A stretch of DNA of 64,000 nt, from NCBI GenBank assembly GCA_015179025.1, contig WHUX01000018.1, forward strand, positions 186,001 through 250,000, read 5' to 3'. A model generated the notes under the pieces. It worked only from the letters and a program-made list of their open reading frames with translations. It did no database searches and was not told the DNA's origin. Made by a program: the position numbers and the translations under genes. Source of the stretch: Terfezia claveryi (Eukaryota > Ascomycota > Pezizomycetes > Pezizales > Pezizaceae). Shown piece after piece: positions 34,017 to 44,815 of the stretch. Every line of letters starts with the position of its first letter. Positions within the stretch are counted from its first letter, which is position 1.

Positions 34017-34494
34017 TTTGTTGAGGGTGACAATGAACGGTACAGTAATCGGTCGGTTTCATGTATCTGTTGTGATGCAGAAGGTTGTTCATTCTCTCAA
34101 ACTATGCTAAAGCTCGCATACATACGAAAAGTTAGATTAGCTCGATTAGACTAGTTTTTCTTAAGGTTCCACAACGGGAAAGGGGAGGGACGGTTCCGGA
34201 GCTATATCTGTCTTTTTTTTGTTCCTTTCCATCATCGCATCATCTTCGTTAAATTCATATTCCTCACAAAGATCGTGGGTGGAGCTCTACTCTGTGTGTG
34301 ATTGTTTAGTCCTTGTTGAGATAAGAGTGATCCTCTTATCTCAGTGTCCTTCACTCCGCCGAGAGCACTCTCCGTCCTGCCCCGCCGACACTACCTCCAT
34401 CCCTCATTCAACACCCCCCATCTTGCATCCCCTCATCCTCACAACGAACTCAAACTTTAACGTTCTCCTTGTCTGCTGGATTACTTGCATTAGG

Positions 34495-34558
34495 TAGCTC
34501 TCCTTCTATGTATTATTCCATCGACATCTGAATCTCTGTCTACTAATACCTTGAGCAG
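34495..34558 (+). other. Likely 5' UTR intron of the coiled-coil gene
   Basis: GTAGCTCTCC donor, CTACTAATACC branch-like sequence and GAGCAG acceptor, just upstream of the start codon at 34607. Confidence 0.35.
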
Positions 34559-34606
34559 ATATACCTTTTGTTCTCTCAGGAGTCGTTTGACTCCCATCTT
34601 CCCATT

Positions 34607-35934
34607 ATGTCCAAGCAGACGTTTGCCAAAGCAATGTACTGCGAGTATGTGGCACAGATACCTCGCTTGCACCCAGAGGAGACTGTGGAGAGCATGGCCG
34701 TGCGGGTTGGAACTGCTATGGTTAATAATATGGGGCCAACTGTCCCTGAGTTCCATATTGAGGATTGCGTATTTGCGAAGCCCTATCGTGGTGAGTTTGC
34801 TATGTAGGCTCCGTTAATTTTTACTGACTAAGAGATTATAAGAAAACACGATTGCTTCCAAAAAGCAGAAAGAGGTCCCTTCTGGGGAACTTCTCATGAT
34901 TATGACCCCACCATCTGGCACTAATCCCGTCATACACACCCTTAAGGCTTGCAAAACCGCGTGTAGCGAGTCAGAGAGACAAGCCAAAGAAGCCCAGGCT
35001 GAAGCTAACGCTGAAAGGCTGATGCGTGAGGGTGAGCCTATCCCAGATGAGCCCTTCACTGAAGATATACTCTACTAACAATGGTGGCTTCTCTTTAGAA
35101 AGTGAAGCCGATAACCAGAAGCTGGAAAATAAGTACAAGCAAGCGGAGCGTAAGCTTCAGCAAGCCATGGATGACCGTGACAGAGCGCAGAGTGAACGTG
35201 ATAGTGCTATCAATGGAAAGGCTAAATCCGAGCAGGATTGGGACAGAGTCCTTATGCCTCTAAAAGAAAAATTCTGTACGGAGTGGGAAAGGGGACAGGA
35301 AGCAAAATTTGAGCGTCTTAGGAACTCCATTAAGGAGGATTTCAACAAACAACTGGCAGACCATCAAAAAGAGATCATGGACCATAAAAAAGAGATCATG
35401 GACCATAAAAAAGAGATCATGGACCATAAAAAAGAGATCATGGACCATAAAAAAGAGATCACGGACCTTAGGGTCACTACAAGGATTGTGAGTTCTAATT
35501 ACAGGATTCTATATCGCTTTCCATGCTAAGTTGGGCTAATCAAATCATAGCATACACAAGTACTGTCAGGATTGGCACTGAGGAACATGCTCAATGAATG
35601 TCGGGATTCATTTGCTAAAACGGCAGGATATGGTGATGGTTGGAGGGAGGTGAAGAAGGAGCTACAGGACAGAAAGATCACCCTCACCGAGGTAAAAGGG
35701 AAAATGGAGGGCGCTCTTCAACATGTGGACTGGGGATCAAATGGGGTGGGAAAGGTGGTGAGCTTCGTAATTGATAATTGGCCTATTAGGAGAGTAGGAA
35801 ATATATCAGCCCATGGTGGTGAGGGTGCCGAGGCTATGGTTTATAGGGATCAACTGGAGATGGTGATTGAGAGCATGAAGGATGAGAGTGACAAGAGGTT
35901 GTTGAAAAAACTCCAGGAATTTCTCCAGGAGTAA
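34607..35934 (+). CDS. Coiled-coil protein of unknown function, 379 aa
   Basis: Four exons: 34607-34790, 34843-35025, 35099-35487, 35551-35934, total 1140 nt. All introns are 52-73 bp with GTGAG donors and CTGAC, CTAAC or CTAAG branch points, and the phases agree, which strongly supports a real gene. The N-terminal ~120 residues hold MSKQTFAKAMYCEYVAQIP; then a long charged coiled coil (ESERQAKEAQAEANAERLM, KYKQAERKLQQAMDDRDRAQ); then a heptad-like repeat HKKEIMD five times, encoded by a 21-bp DNA repeat (35374-35465); then a compact C-terminal helical part with LRNMLNECRDSF, RRVGNISAHGG and LLKKLQEFLQE. The coiled coil suggests oligomerisation. I recognise no family. No signal peptide or membrane segment. 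Confidence 0.8.
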
Positions 35935-37482
35935 ATTGTAATTGTATATTTAAAAAGATATGTGCTTAAGGGGGGTTACGCCGAGCAATGCTCATATCCA
36001 AATTGGGAGAAGGATAAATTCCTTTGCAATGTGGGGCATCAGTTTGAGACTAGCATGAGAATAATTCCAATATCAGTCACGCTCCGCAATATTACTCACG
36101 AACCATTTCCATTCCATTTTCTAACCATTCCATTTTCTAACCACATCACGAAAAAAAATAGTTAGACGCCGCTGACGCCACCGGAGCCAAACTGCCCTCC
36201 AACTATTGTCTCCGGGAGACCGCTCTCCAACTCCTGTCTGCGGGAGCCCTCGCCGACTGCTAGTCTCCCATGTCCTCCCACTGGGTGCCAATCTCATGGC
36301 TGCCTCCGGTCGCCTTCCCTGCATCTTGACGCTACGGCGGGGATGCATATCCAGCTTCAGGCCTCCTAGGTCCAATGAACCATACCAATGGTTTAGGGGG
36401 TACCAGCAAGCAGGCATAGCAAATGTCCATCGTATTTCTAATTATTTATGTACACAAGAGATTAAGATATTGAGACAGTACTACCATTGTCCCTGGCCAA
36501 CCCTTGTCTATAGCACCTGCCGCTTCCGTAGACCCGCGAGCCATAGTTCCTGGCGCCAATACTGAGCATGCTAGTTCATGGAAGAGATACCAGTTTCCGC
36601 CAAGGGTGGGCCTGAACTGGGAGGTTGAAAACCCACATGCATCCATGAGGCACATACCTTATACATGCATCTGATGGACAAGCTGCATGGACTTCAAGTA
36701 AAATCAAGTATTCAAGCAAGACGTGACGACATTACGAGGGCCAGTGGCAGACCAATTTACTATGTTGATCTATTATGTATATCCTTACGCTTACCCTGAA
36801 GCTACCAAACACCGACCAAAGAACTTTATTTCAGAAAAGTGTCTAATAAACCACAATGCTCAATAACCATGGGAGGTAATTTTCTCTACCCTAAAGTCAA
36901 AAGAATGATTGATAAAGGCCAATAATTCTCTGCTACTACCGGAAACTCTGGTTTTCAGAGTTAACTGGTAAGTAGCATTCACGGGATCCGGGAGACACTA
37001 AAAGCACTTATTCTAGTTGTTTATATGAAATAGGAGCGCAAACTACTGATATGTTTTTTGGGGGAAAATGTATTAAAGATAGTTGCCTGCTTTTCTGATT
37101 TGGGAAGTGCCTTACGGTTAGGTGTAGTGAAAGAAAGGGGAATAAAATTCTTATTATAGAAGTCACAATCGCTGATAGAAAAAAAAAAAAAGGCAGAGTA
37201 TTTGTTTACGTACCGTCCCCTTCTTGAACTTTTCAGAAGCGGAGGTATCAGCTCGTTGACTTGAGTGCCACGTGTTACCCTGATGTTATACCCTCCAAAA
37301 AAAAGCTATTTAATGTTTCGGCTTAGTCTCTTGGTTATTTATAGATCCCTCCGGTTGGCCCACTGAAATTTCCTTCTAGGTCGCAATACAACATTCATAG
37401 ATGGCTTCCGGCTAATGCCCATTTTTGGGTTGCAGAGGTCGTATTGATCGAAGAGAGTAGAGAGACTTTATCTCAGGGTGCT
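35935..37482. other. Intergenic, no gene seen
   Basis: Short frames only. 36160-36260 is GC-richer with imperfect repeats (CTCTCCAACTCCTGTCT, CTCCAACTATTGTCT). Several A or T runs around 37170. Confidence 0.4.
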
Positions 37483-37953
37483 TCAATCGATATAATTACT
37501 TTGTAGTCTTATGCAAATAGCTATATAGAGTAGCCTAGTAGTCAAGGGCTTGGCATGGCTATTTCTGGCTAACCTTCCTGCATGTTCCAGTGGTAAGTAT
37601 TTAGCATAATTCTGTAAAGAAGTTAAAAACATAGAATCCGCCTGGTGATAGCAGTCAAGCATGACAGGAGCATAGAGTTCATCATCACTCATCGCCATCG
37701 TCAACATTATTAGCCGCGAAAACGACAAAGCGCTGCAAGCATGCGGGATGAAAGGAATGAGCACAGAAATCTCAGGTAAAAAGCAAACAAAACAAAAAAA
37801 CCAAGCACACCTGCTGGTGCCATAGCACGCAGCTTCAAGGTGACTAAACCCTCCAATCAATCCTTTCATGTGGCAATTTTTGGAGTCAGTTGGACAATAA
37901 TCTTTTTGCGCCGGATTTTCCCCGAATATTGAGAGCGAATAAGTTTTGTACAA
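37483..37953 (-). CDS. Hypothetical ORF, doubtful
   Basis: 156 codons without family features. A hydrophobic middle (WFFCFVCFLPEISVLIPF) corresponds to a T-rich stretch that looks more like an intron (GTGTGCTTGG ... GCTTGCAG). If so, the flanking parts are exons of an unknown gene. Weak. Confidence 0.2.
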   Translation of the reverse strand: MYKTYSLSIFGENPAQKDYCPTDSKNCHMKGLIGGFSHLEAACYGTSRCAWFFCFVCFLPEISVLIPFIPHACSALSFSRLIMLTMAMSDDELYAPVMLDCYHQADSMFLTSLQNYAKYLPLEHAGRLARNSHAKPLTTRLLYIAICIRLQSNYID

Positions 37954-38052
37954 TTCCTTTGGTGCTTACGCATCTTTTAAGGGGTGTCGTGCGATGACGA
38001 ATATTCTAGACCCAAATATTAATGCTTGTTCAGGCTAAATACGGAAGGAATC

Positions 38053-38635
38053 TCACCTTGAAGAGCTACATGATGAGGATAATCCCTTCTCGTCTACCGT
38101 GATTTGCATTTCACCACTAGATGTAGTAAGCGAGGAATCACAATTCCAACGAACTCCCAGGAAACCAAGACACCAGCTCTTGAAGCACCTGGCAGCCCCT
38201 GCGATTCTATGGCATATACCCGCCGTAGACGAGGTTGACCGCCACCCTTTCTGCTCAACGTCCACAAATCCTGCATTCAACAATTGACGTTTAATCAACA
38301 ACGCAGTTTCATCTGGAGTTGGAAGATGTGGAACAGCCTTTAGTGGGGCTGGAGGGCTCTGTCCTAGTGAACTAGGCTTTGACAAATGGTGTAGACGAGC
38401 CTGTGGTGCTGCCACTGGACCAGTTTCGACTACTTCAATCCATCCACCTGGTTTTGTCTGTCTAAAATCCAGCCAATGAACATTAGCCTGTTATCTTTCT
38501 ATAAATGAATGTACCCCGTCTGGGAGGCATAATGGATGCGCGGGTGAATCACTCAAATGCGAGACGGAATATCCTAGCTCCATCTTGTATCCCGGATCTC
38601 TGGTAGCGAATGTGCACAAAGTCGAAGAGTTGGTG
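38053..38635 (-). pseudogene. Remnant of a class I SAM-dependent methyltransferase (LaeA-like)
   Basis: Minus-strand pieces resemble the second half of fungal LaeA-like methyltransferases: LFDFVHIRYQRSGIQD (about 38590-38635), then KPGGWIEVVETGP (about 38400-38445) and IKRQLLNAGFVDVEQKG (about 38250-38300). A plausible intron (GTACATTC ... TTTTAG, about 60 bp) separates the first two pieces. The SAM-binding glycine motif upstream and the C-terminal part are not recognisable and stops interrupt, so this is probably a decayed gene. Confidence 0.4.
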
Positions 38636-38639
38636 TGTT

Positions 38640-40815
38640 TGTGGCTGCTGCTGCGTTTCACATGCGGGCACGTTGCCGGCCTTTACCGTACTATTAACCC
38701 TTGCAGCACCACTATCAGCTTTAGGTGCTCTAATCAGATGTTCACCATTTGAGCGTGAATGTGCTCCGCATGAGCATAGTATGACGAGAGGGAAGAAGTA
38801 TATTTACTGGTTCAATTGACTTGGAGCCTTATCATTTTCCGCCATAATCTCTGCTTGGGTAGACTTTCTAGAAGAACATTAATATCTGGTACCCGAGTAC
38901 CAAGCTTCAACCACTTACTCTGTGATGCCAAGTGCACATACGTCGGACTCGACGTCAGTGTCAAGTAAGGTTGAGGAGCGGGTCACCTACATCATCTCAT
39001 CCCGTCAGCTATCATGTTTCTGCAGGGCAAATTGGAGCGGCATTTAGAAGACAAGATGAGCCAGTAATGAGAGATGAACCCAACATTAGAAATAGCGGTC
39101 ACATGAGAAGCACCCTTGCCTTCAAAAAAGACGAACCGGAGAATGAGACTATCAATGTTTGATATAACTATGAAGCATAGCACTTACAGACGATTCTGTC
39201 TCAACGCTTCCATTACTGAAAAGGGATAACATCATTAACCAATTAAACACTAATCAAGCAATATCTGGTGTGCCTTGTCTAGGTATTGCGCTTCGATTTG
39301 AACGGAAGAAGGCCAGTTAGTTGGCCAGCAGCGTCCGGTAGGAGATGGGTGGAGGAGCTGACGAGACAGAGGATGTCGACGTGGTAATTGATTCCGCGAA
39401 CAACTTGCAATATCTTTCTTTCTTCGGACTTCAGTGCTGGAGATGGCAGGATGTGGTGGATTAGTTGGCCAGCGCATAAGTATACTAACAGGGCCTCTCT
39501 CTACCGGCCGCACCCCAATATTGCTTCCGTATCAATGAGAGTGTATCCCCCAGTATGCGGCCTTGATGAGCTGTCAAGACAACAGAGTTAAATAAGAAAA
39601 CTGTGCTTGCATTCAAGGACCTGCATGAAGGACGTAAGAGGGTACCAGGGGGAGCTTGATATAGGAAGAAGCCGGATGCATGGCTCCAGAATTCACAAAG
39701 TGAGGGTGTCTTCCCGGGTGCCAACTCGCAATTCCAGGATGTTTCTTTTAATGCCGGGATACTTGACTACTCAGGACCAGTCATTATTGTGCATGTTACG
39801 TCCTAATCTGGTCCATTAGCAAGGTAAACGGATGTTGCAGAGGAGGGGGCAAAACGTGCCAATGAGCTCTCCTATTCACCATATCGTTAAAAATCAAACA
39901 GTTATCTATTCTTGATCGGGAGCCGTCCATGTGTGGCCTCATCCATGGGCAATCCAGGATAGCTGTTGTTACTTCGTCCTACTCGTTCCTTATGCACAAC
40001 GGCAGCTTGCAATATAATGATACCAGGAACACAAGCCAGCTTCTGTGAGGGACTCTGTTTATTTTCCAGCACTGGCAGGTGATCCACACATTTGCTGACG
40101 TGTAAAATTTTACCCTAGGCACCACCCCACCCATATTTGTTTTCACGGTTCCGCCATGCGGGCTCTGACGTGTCAACCGCGATCTGGTCTGCAACCCCAA
40201 AGTCTCGGTACGGTGTGCAGCCCAATGCATTTTGCTCATGCTAGTGAGGTGCCTTTTGCATACAATCTGGGTATACTTGTTATATGTATTCGTATGTATG
40301 TATGTTCCCTATCTGGGCCTAACCCCGGAGTGCTTTTCCCCATAACAACAGACTTGTTATAGTCTGAGACGATGTTGGGTCCAGGAATGCTTCTTTTACG
40401 TCAACTGTATGTTGCGCAGTGATCAGGAGGTTTATTCGCTAATTAAGCACTCTGTCCAATTAACACAGTAGTGATGCACTTCCTAATTTGGTGCAGCAAA
40501 ATACTTGAAAATAATTGGCTCGGGATTCGCTGAGACATACTTGTATCTCTGTATCTCTGGAGGAGCTTAAACGCCATGCATGACCGGAGAAACTTTTGCG
40601 CATCACCACAGGCTGGGACGGGCCAAGTTTTGTCTACGAACCACTGTAGCTTCATGTGCAATGATATGAGCGGAGATGAGCTTTCGCTGAATGACATTCG
40701 GCTAGAATACAAATACGAGTACAAGCCCCAACACTCCCCGCTCCTCCGTGACAAAACTATCTAACGGAATTATGTTGAAAACCCAAACTCCGCAACATAC
40801 TGAAGGATTGATATC
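38640..40815. other. Stretch without supported gene
   Basis: Several short frames on both strands, none with splice-supported structure or family motifs. Confidence 0.35.
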
Positions 40816-40817
40816 AT

Positions 40818-41434
40818 CTAATAGTTCCTGGCCATGTTTTGGCACGCTTTCTACAATTCAGAATACCATTAGCATCAACTCACTTGACTCGGGTAGTATC
40901 GGCAATTTCCCCAAGGGACAATGGTGACTTACCAGTTGCTCAAGGTACCATCCACAAACTGACATATCACCCTTGTAGTCGTCCATGCACTTTGTGAGGC
41001 TCTTCGCATCCGCCTCACAGTAGACGTTACTTCGGTCACCATAGCTGTTGGACGGAGCTTGGACTTGGGGTTGAGCAGGAGCAGCCTCAGCGGCGGCTGG
41101 CTGAGAGCCCCCACCACCGAAGAGTCCGGTGATACCGGCACCGACCATGTGGCCTACTGTAGAACCGACAGCCACACCACTATACAACAGTCAATATCAA
41201 AGCTTCCCAAGTGTAGGGTACAATAACATACGCTGCGGTGGAGGCCATCTGACCAAAGAGGCCTGGGCCCTGGGAGGCGGTTGCAGGAGGGTGCGCCTGG
41301 GCTGCAACTGGTGGGGGGGCATGCTGAACCCTAGCCGGGACAGCAGCGGTCGAGGCGGGCCTGCTTTGTTGCTTAGGAGCGGAAGGGGCAAAAGTTGGGC
41401 GCCTAGGCGCAGCTCCTCCGCGTTGACGAGGCAT
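40818..41434 (-). CDS. MIX17: CHCH-domain mitochondrial protein (CHCHD2/CHCHD10/Mix17 family), 160 aa
   Basis: Twin CX9C protein of the mitochondrial intermembrane space, imported and oxidised by the Mia40 pathway; relatives affect respiration and cristae. Exons on the minus strand: 41232-41434, 40933-41179, 40818-40850 (483 nt). Introns of 52 and 82 bp have GTATGT and GTAAGT donors. The N-terminus is basic and Pro/Ala-rich (MPRQRGGAAPRR), suiting a targeting sequence. The family's central hydrophobic block is clear: MASTAAGVAVGSTVGHMVG. Twin CX9C: CEADAKSLTKC and CGWYLEQLKAC, the second completed by the small last exon (KACQNMARNY). All four Cys are present and the length is typical. Confidence 0.93.
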
Positions 41435-42248
41435 CTTGATTGTTATATGAGAGAATGAATAAACCTGCGTAGCGTTGATTGATCGAGATCGACAGGGAAT
41501 TGAAAGAGGCTGCAGAGAAGGGAACCGAATATATACGGGGTACCTGGATTAGTAACACTTAGAAACTAGAAAATTCATCGTGGCTTGGCAGGGAGTAGTT
41601 ACATGTTACCACAATGTATAGCTGTATGACATTTGAGCTAAATAAACATTAATGTTTCTCTTCCAAAGTACTGTACCCGTTTGCCAAAAGTTTCTACTTA
41701 CATTATGTACCTTGGACTTATTCCGCAGTCCCCTCTATTGAGAATATATTTAACACTGTTGTTGTGCTCCAGCTACATATCTTAGCTGCTGATTATTCAG
41801 CGGCATCGCCGTATTATAACATGAGACTAGCCTTACGGATGTGTGCAGATGACCCCGTCGAAACCCTAGACCCAAACTAGGCTAGAGCGAACATGCGGCA
41901 CAATATGTAGCCACATGTGGCGCCTATAGGAGAAGGTAATCTGGTGCCAACCAGACTTGGTGCCAACCAGACTAGGTAATCTGGTGCTATGCAGAGGTAT
42001 GTATGTAGTTACATTCAGCTACGCATCGCCTTCGGCTCAGCTTCGCTTCATTGAGATTCTGGATAATGCCGATTGACCGTTCGGGGGGTCGAAACGTTCA
42101 ATTTTACGATGCTGCATCGCCGGAAGTCGCTCTAGGAGGAATGATTCAGAATGGTTCGTTAACAGAAGCAACTTTCTGGGCATGCTGGGGATCCTGCTAA
42201 TTACTGAGACGCCTATCCGAGTACGAGAGAGGTTTGGGTCACATAGTT
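41435..42248. other. Intergenic region upstream of the HNH relic
   Basis: Contains the divergent 5' flanks of MIX17 and the HNH gene and the tiny insertion at 41935-41987. No gene seen. Confidence 0.45.
41935..41987. repeat. Tiny insertion 3: doubled core in exact direct repeats
   Basis: GGTAATCTGGTGC occurs at 41935-41947 and 41975-41987. Between them lie two head-to-tail copies of the core on the minus orientation (CCAACCAGACTT, then GTGCCAACCAGACTA). The last 15 bases equal the core at 43228-43242 in reverse complement. Confidence 0.7.
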
Positions 42249-43139
42249 ATGGCGACAAATACTAAGCTGGAGGCCGGACACTATGATGTCTATTGCGATA
42301 GTAAGTACTGAGATCTAGGAGTATGTCGATTGATCTGTGCTAATGAGTAAGTCCGATTAATGTCAACAATGAACCGTGGGTGTTTCGCTTAATTTCTCAT
42401 AACGTATTAGGCAGAGATGGAGCGTTTATGACTGGAATTCGCGCTCGCGATGGAAGATGTGTTATTTCTGGAGTCATGAATCCAAGATTAAGAGTTGCTC
42501 GTGGGGAGTGGGCTGGTTTTGAAGCAGCACATATTTTTCCATTAGAAACGAAGAATCCAGTATGGATTCAGGGAATTTTTCGGTCGGTGGATTACAGATA
42601 TGGATGATAATAATGGATCAATTCTTTACAGAACGGGATGTTGCTTCAGTCAACCATTCATCAGCTATTTGACCAATACCTGATATCGGTAAATCCTAGT
42701 CTGGTTAGGTGAATCCGGATGTGAGTATTGTATTAAATCAATAGTTGTTGAAGTTGATACTAACTAGCTGACAGGACAATTACAAGGTTGTTGTGTTTAG
42801 TGATGATTATTTAGGATTGGACGGAAGAGTGCTTGATCCAGTGTGTCGAAATCCGAATGATTTGTATTGTGTGTCAGACGAGCTTTTGAGATGGCATTTC
42901 TGACAGTCCATATTCGCAAACATGAGGGGAGTGGGAGAGACGATATTCGAGAATGATTTTTCAGGGGGTGATATGATTGGGGTGATAAGCAAGGAGCCAT
43001 ATGCAAAGGAGAGATTGGAAATAATGGAAGTCGAGAGGTTAATAGAATTTTTTTATTTTTATTTTTTAAGAATGTTTTCAAAGTATTCTATTATTGAAAG
43101 GGCGGGGGGACAATGCTCTCCTAGCAGTACCTACCTATA
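42249..43139 (+). pseudogene. Fungal HNH nuclease-domain protein (broken)
   Basis: Members carry an HNH_2-type metal-dependent nuclease fold; cellular role unknown. Starts near ATG 42249 (MATNTKLEAGHYDVYCD) followed by an intron (donor GTAAGT 42301). The HNH block is clear: RDGRCVISGV, GFEAAHIFPLE, then WITDMDDNNG, QNGMLLQSTIHQLFDQYLI, FSDDYLGLDGRVLDPVC, ELLRWHF and MRGVGETIFE. A proper intron (GTGAGT ... GATACTAACTAG ... GACAG, about 42721-42774) precedes DNYKVVVF. Breaks: frame changes around 42572-42580 and 42617-42630, a 20-bp insertion at 42697-42716 (tiny insertion 4), and TGA for Arg after RWHF (CGA to TGA). The coding pieces are otherwise well kept, so inactivation looks recent. Confidence 0.75.
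42688..42716. repeat. Tiny insertion 4, inside the HNH gene
   Basis: GGTAAATCC (42688-42696), core TAGTCTGGTTA (42697-42707), GGTGAATCC (42708-42716). Without the 20 bases 42697-42716 the codons read ISVNPD and join the next exon in frame. Confidence 0.7.
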
Positions 43140-43218
43140 GTCTTGGCATGAGACTAGATGCCCAAAGTGCAGGGGAACTAATATTTTGTATTAGTCATCG
43201 ATCCGGGGATTAAAGTAA

Positions 43219-43251
43219 CCACTCACCTAGTCTGGTTGGCACCCACTCACC
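43219..43251. repeat. Tiny insertion 5: 15-bp core in exact 9-bp repeats
   Basis: CCACTCACC (43219-43227), core TAGTCTGGTTGGCAC (43228-43242), CCACTCACC (43243-43251). The best-preserved example. Confidence 0.8.
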
Positions 43252-44104
43252 TTAGTTAAAATTCGTCGAGTGCGATTGGTACGTTAGGTCCGGCGTGGAG
43301 GAGCTAGGACAGAGACTGGTTCCAGAGAGGGGACTTTTGTTTCCTCTTCATGACTACCGAACTCTCCCTGATGACTAACCTTTCCCCATCGTCAACTGTT
43401 TTGTCCACTATTTCTCATCCATCTCAGCTCACCCTTTGTCTAACATTGCACAACCCCTCGGTAACTAGTTCTAACTGGTATGTATCTGTCTGTGCAACCA
43501 GACTACTGTCTAGTCTATCCTCGCTGGACATGTTGCTCGATGTAATCCATTTCTGACTTGTGCGAAGCGTAACGCTACGAGGGTCTAATCGAGACTAAGC
43601 GTAACGTAGGTACCTAAAGCGGCTTCATCTGATTTTAACATTGAAGAGACCGACTTTAACGCTATATCGCTCGGCATCTAGTCTAATTTAGGAAAGAGAG
43701 TAATCATAAGGTTAATTTTGCAAGCATCTAATTACATTGATCGCGGCTACATAAATGACGTACAGTACATGTGAAGTTGTTTATTATTGAATGTTCTGTT
43801 TTTTATTGGGGAGTTTTGTCTCATTGAATGTGTTTTTATTTCATTTACTTTGTTTGCTTAATGATTCGGGGTGCATATAATGGAGGTTACGAGTATTGTA
43901 CTCAGTTATAGAAACGCGTCACATGACTTGTCGGATACAACCCGTCGTCATTGATCGTGCCCCGCCAAGCCCAATCAAGCTTGACTCTTGATCCGTTGGC
44001 CCCGCCAAAACCCTTACTTATCTGCGTGAAAAAACAATCGGTATTACTCTCAACACTGACGACAAAACTCCATCCCATTTTCACATAAGATTCTCTAAAA
44101 CCCA
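43252..44104. other. Intergenic, upstream of MMS2
   Basis: No gene seen apart from tiny insertion 6. The 250 bases before 44105 should hold the MMS2 promoter; no TATA box stands out. Confidence 0.4.
43486..43514. repeat. Tiny insertion 6 (weaker), opposite orientation
   Basis: CTGTCTGTG (43486-43494), core CAACCAGACTA (43495-43505), CTGTCTAGT (43506-43514). Six exact flanking bases, more if one indel is allowed. Confidence 0.4.
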
Positions 44105-44815
44105 ATGGCCAAAGTCCCCCGGAACTTCCGTCTGCTGGAGGAGTTAGAGAAGGGAGAGAAAGGGCTTGGAGCTGGTGAGTTATTATAGGCTATTGTAGTT
44201 GATATGACCTGGGAGGGCTTTTGATCGCTGATCAGCTTTTGGAAAATAGATGGCTGCTCATACGGTCTTGTCGACTCGGACGATGTGATGATGTCCAATT
44301 GGAACGCAACCATCTTGGGCCCTCCACATGTATGTATACCTACTTAGCTGTTGCATTGCAATGGAGACTCGGAGAGAAAGGACTGAATCCGCCTGAATTA
44401 CTCATTTAGTCCGTCCACGAAAACCGCATCTATTCCTTAAAATTCCATTGCGGTGATAGCTACCCAGACCAACCTCCTACCGTCTCCTTCATTTCTAGGA
44501 TCAACCTCCCCTGTGTGAACCAGTACGGCAATGTGAGTCAGCCATTGCCAAAGCTTGGTCGTTTCAAGATTGAACCACTCCCGAACGTTGAACATTAATC
44601 CCCCACCCACATAGGTCGATATCTCCAAACTCCAACGAGTAGCCCAATGGAACAGAGACTTTACTATGGAAAAGATCCTCGTAGCTCTCCGAGAGTAACT
44701 CCCCCACACTCCATCTTCCCATTCTTCACCCACTGACTTATAATCTCATTATAGATTCATGGCCCACCCGAGCAACAAGAAACTCCCCCAGCCTGCAGAA
44801 GGCACAACATACTAA
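44105..44815 (+). CDS. MMS2: Ubiquitin-conjugating enzyme variant Mms2, 137 aa
   Basis: Non-catalytic E2 variant that pairs with Ubc13 to build Lys63-linked ubiquitin chains, for example on PCNA in error-free post-replication repair. Five exons: 44105-44174, 44250-44329, 44410-44532, 44615-44694, 44755-44815 (414 nt). All introns are 60-82 bp with GT..AG ends and correct phases. Recognisable blocks in order: PRNFRLLEELEKGEKGLGA, CSYGLVDSDDVMMSNWNATI, LGPPHSVHENRIYSL, YPDQPPTVSFISRINLPCVN, RVAQWNRDFTMEKILVALRE and KKLPQPAEGTTY. The E2 catalytic Cys context is absent, as expected for a UEV. Length is normal. It was found only by joining exons; no single frame is long. Confidence 0.96.

Noticed and set aside
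35700..35860. RRVGNISAHGG in the coiled-coil protein as an HEPN RNase motif (R-X4-6-H)
   Set aside because: A single short pattern with no other support; the spacing is loose and the surrounding sequence was not recognised.
39250..39820. Overlapping short frames of both strands as a gene
   Set aside because: No motif, no consistent splice structure, and competing frames of equal length.
41959..43243. HNH gene as cargo of an element with 19-bp terminal inverted repeats
   Set aside because: Each inverted copy sits in its own local direct repeat and matches the dispersed tiny-insertion core, so two separate events explain the pattern. Kept only as a low-ranked alternative.
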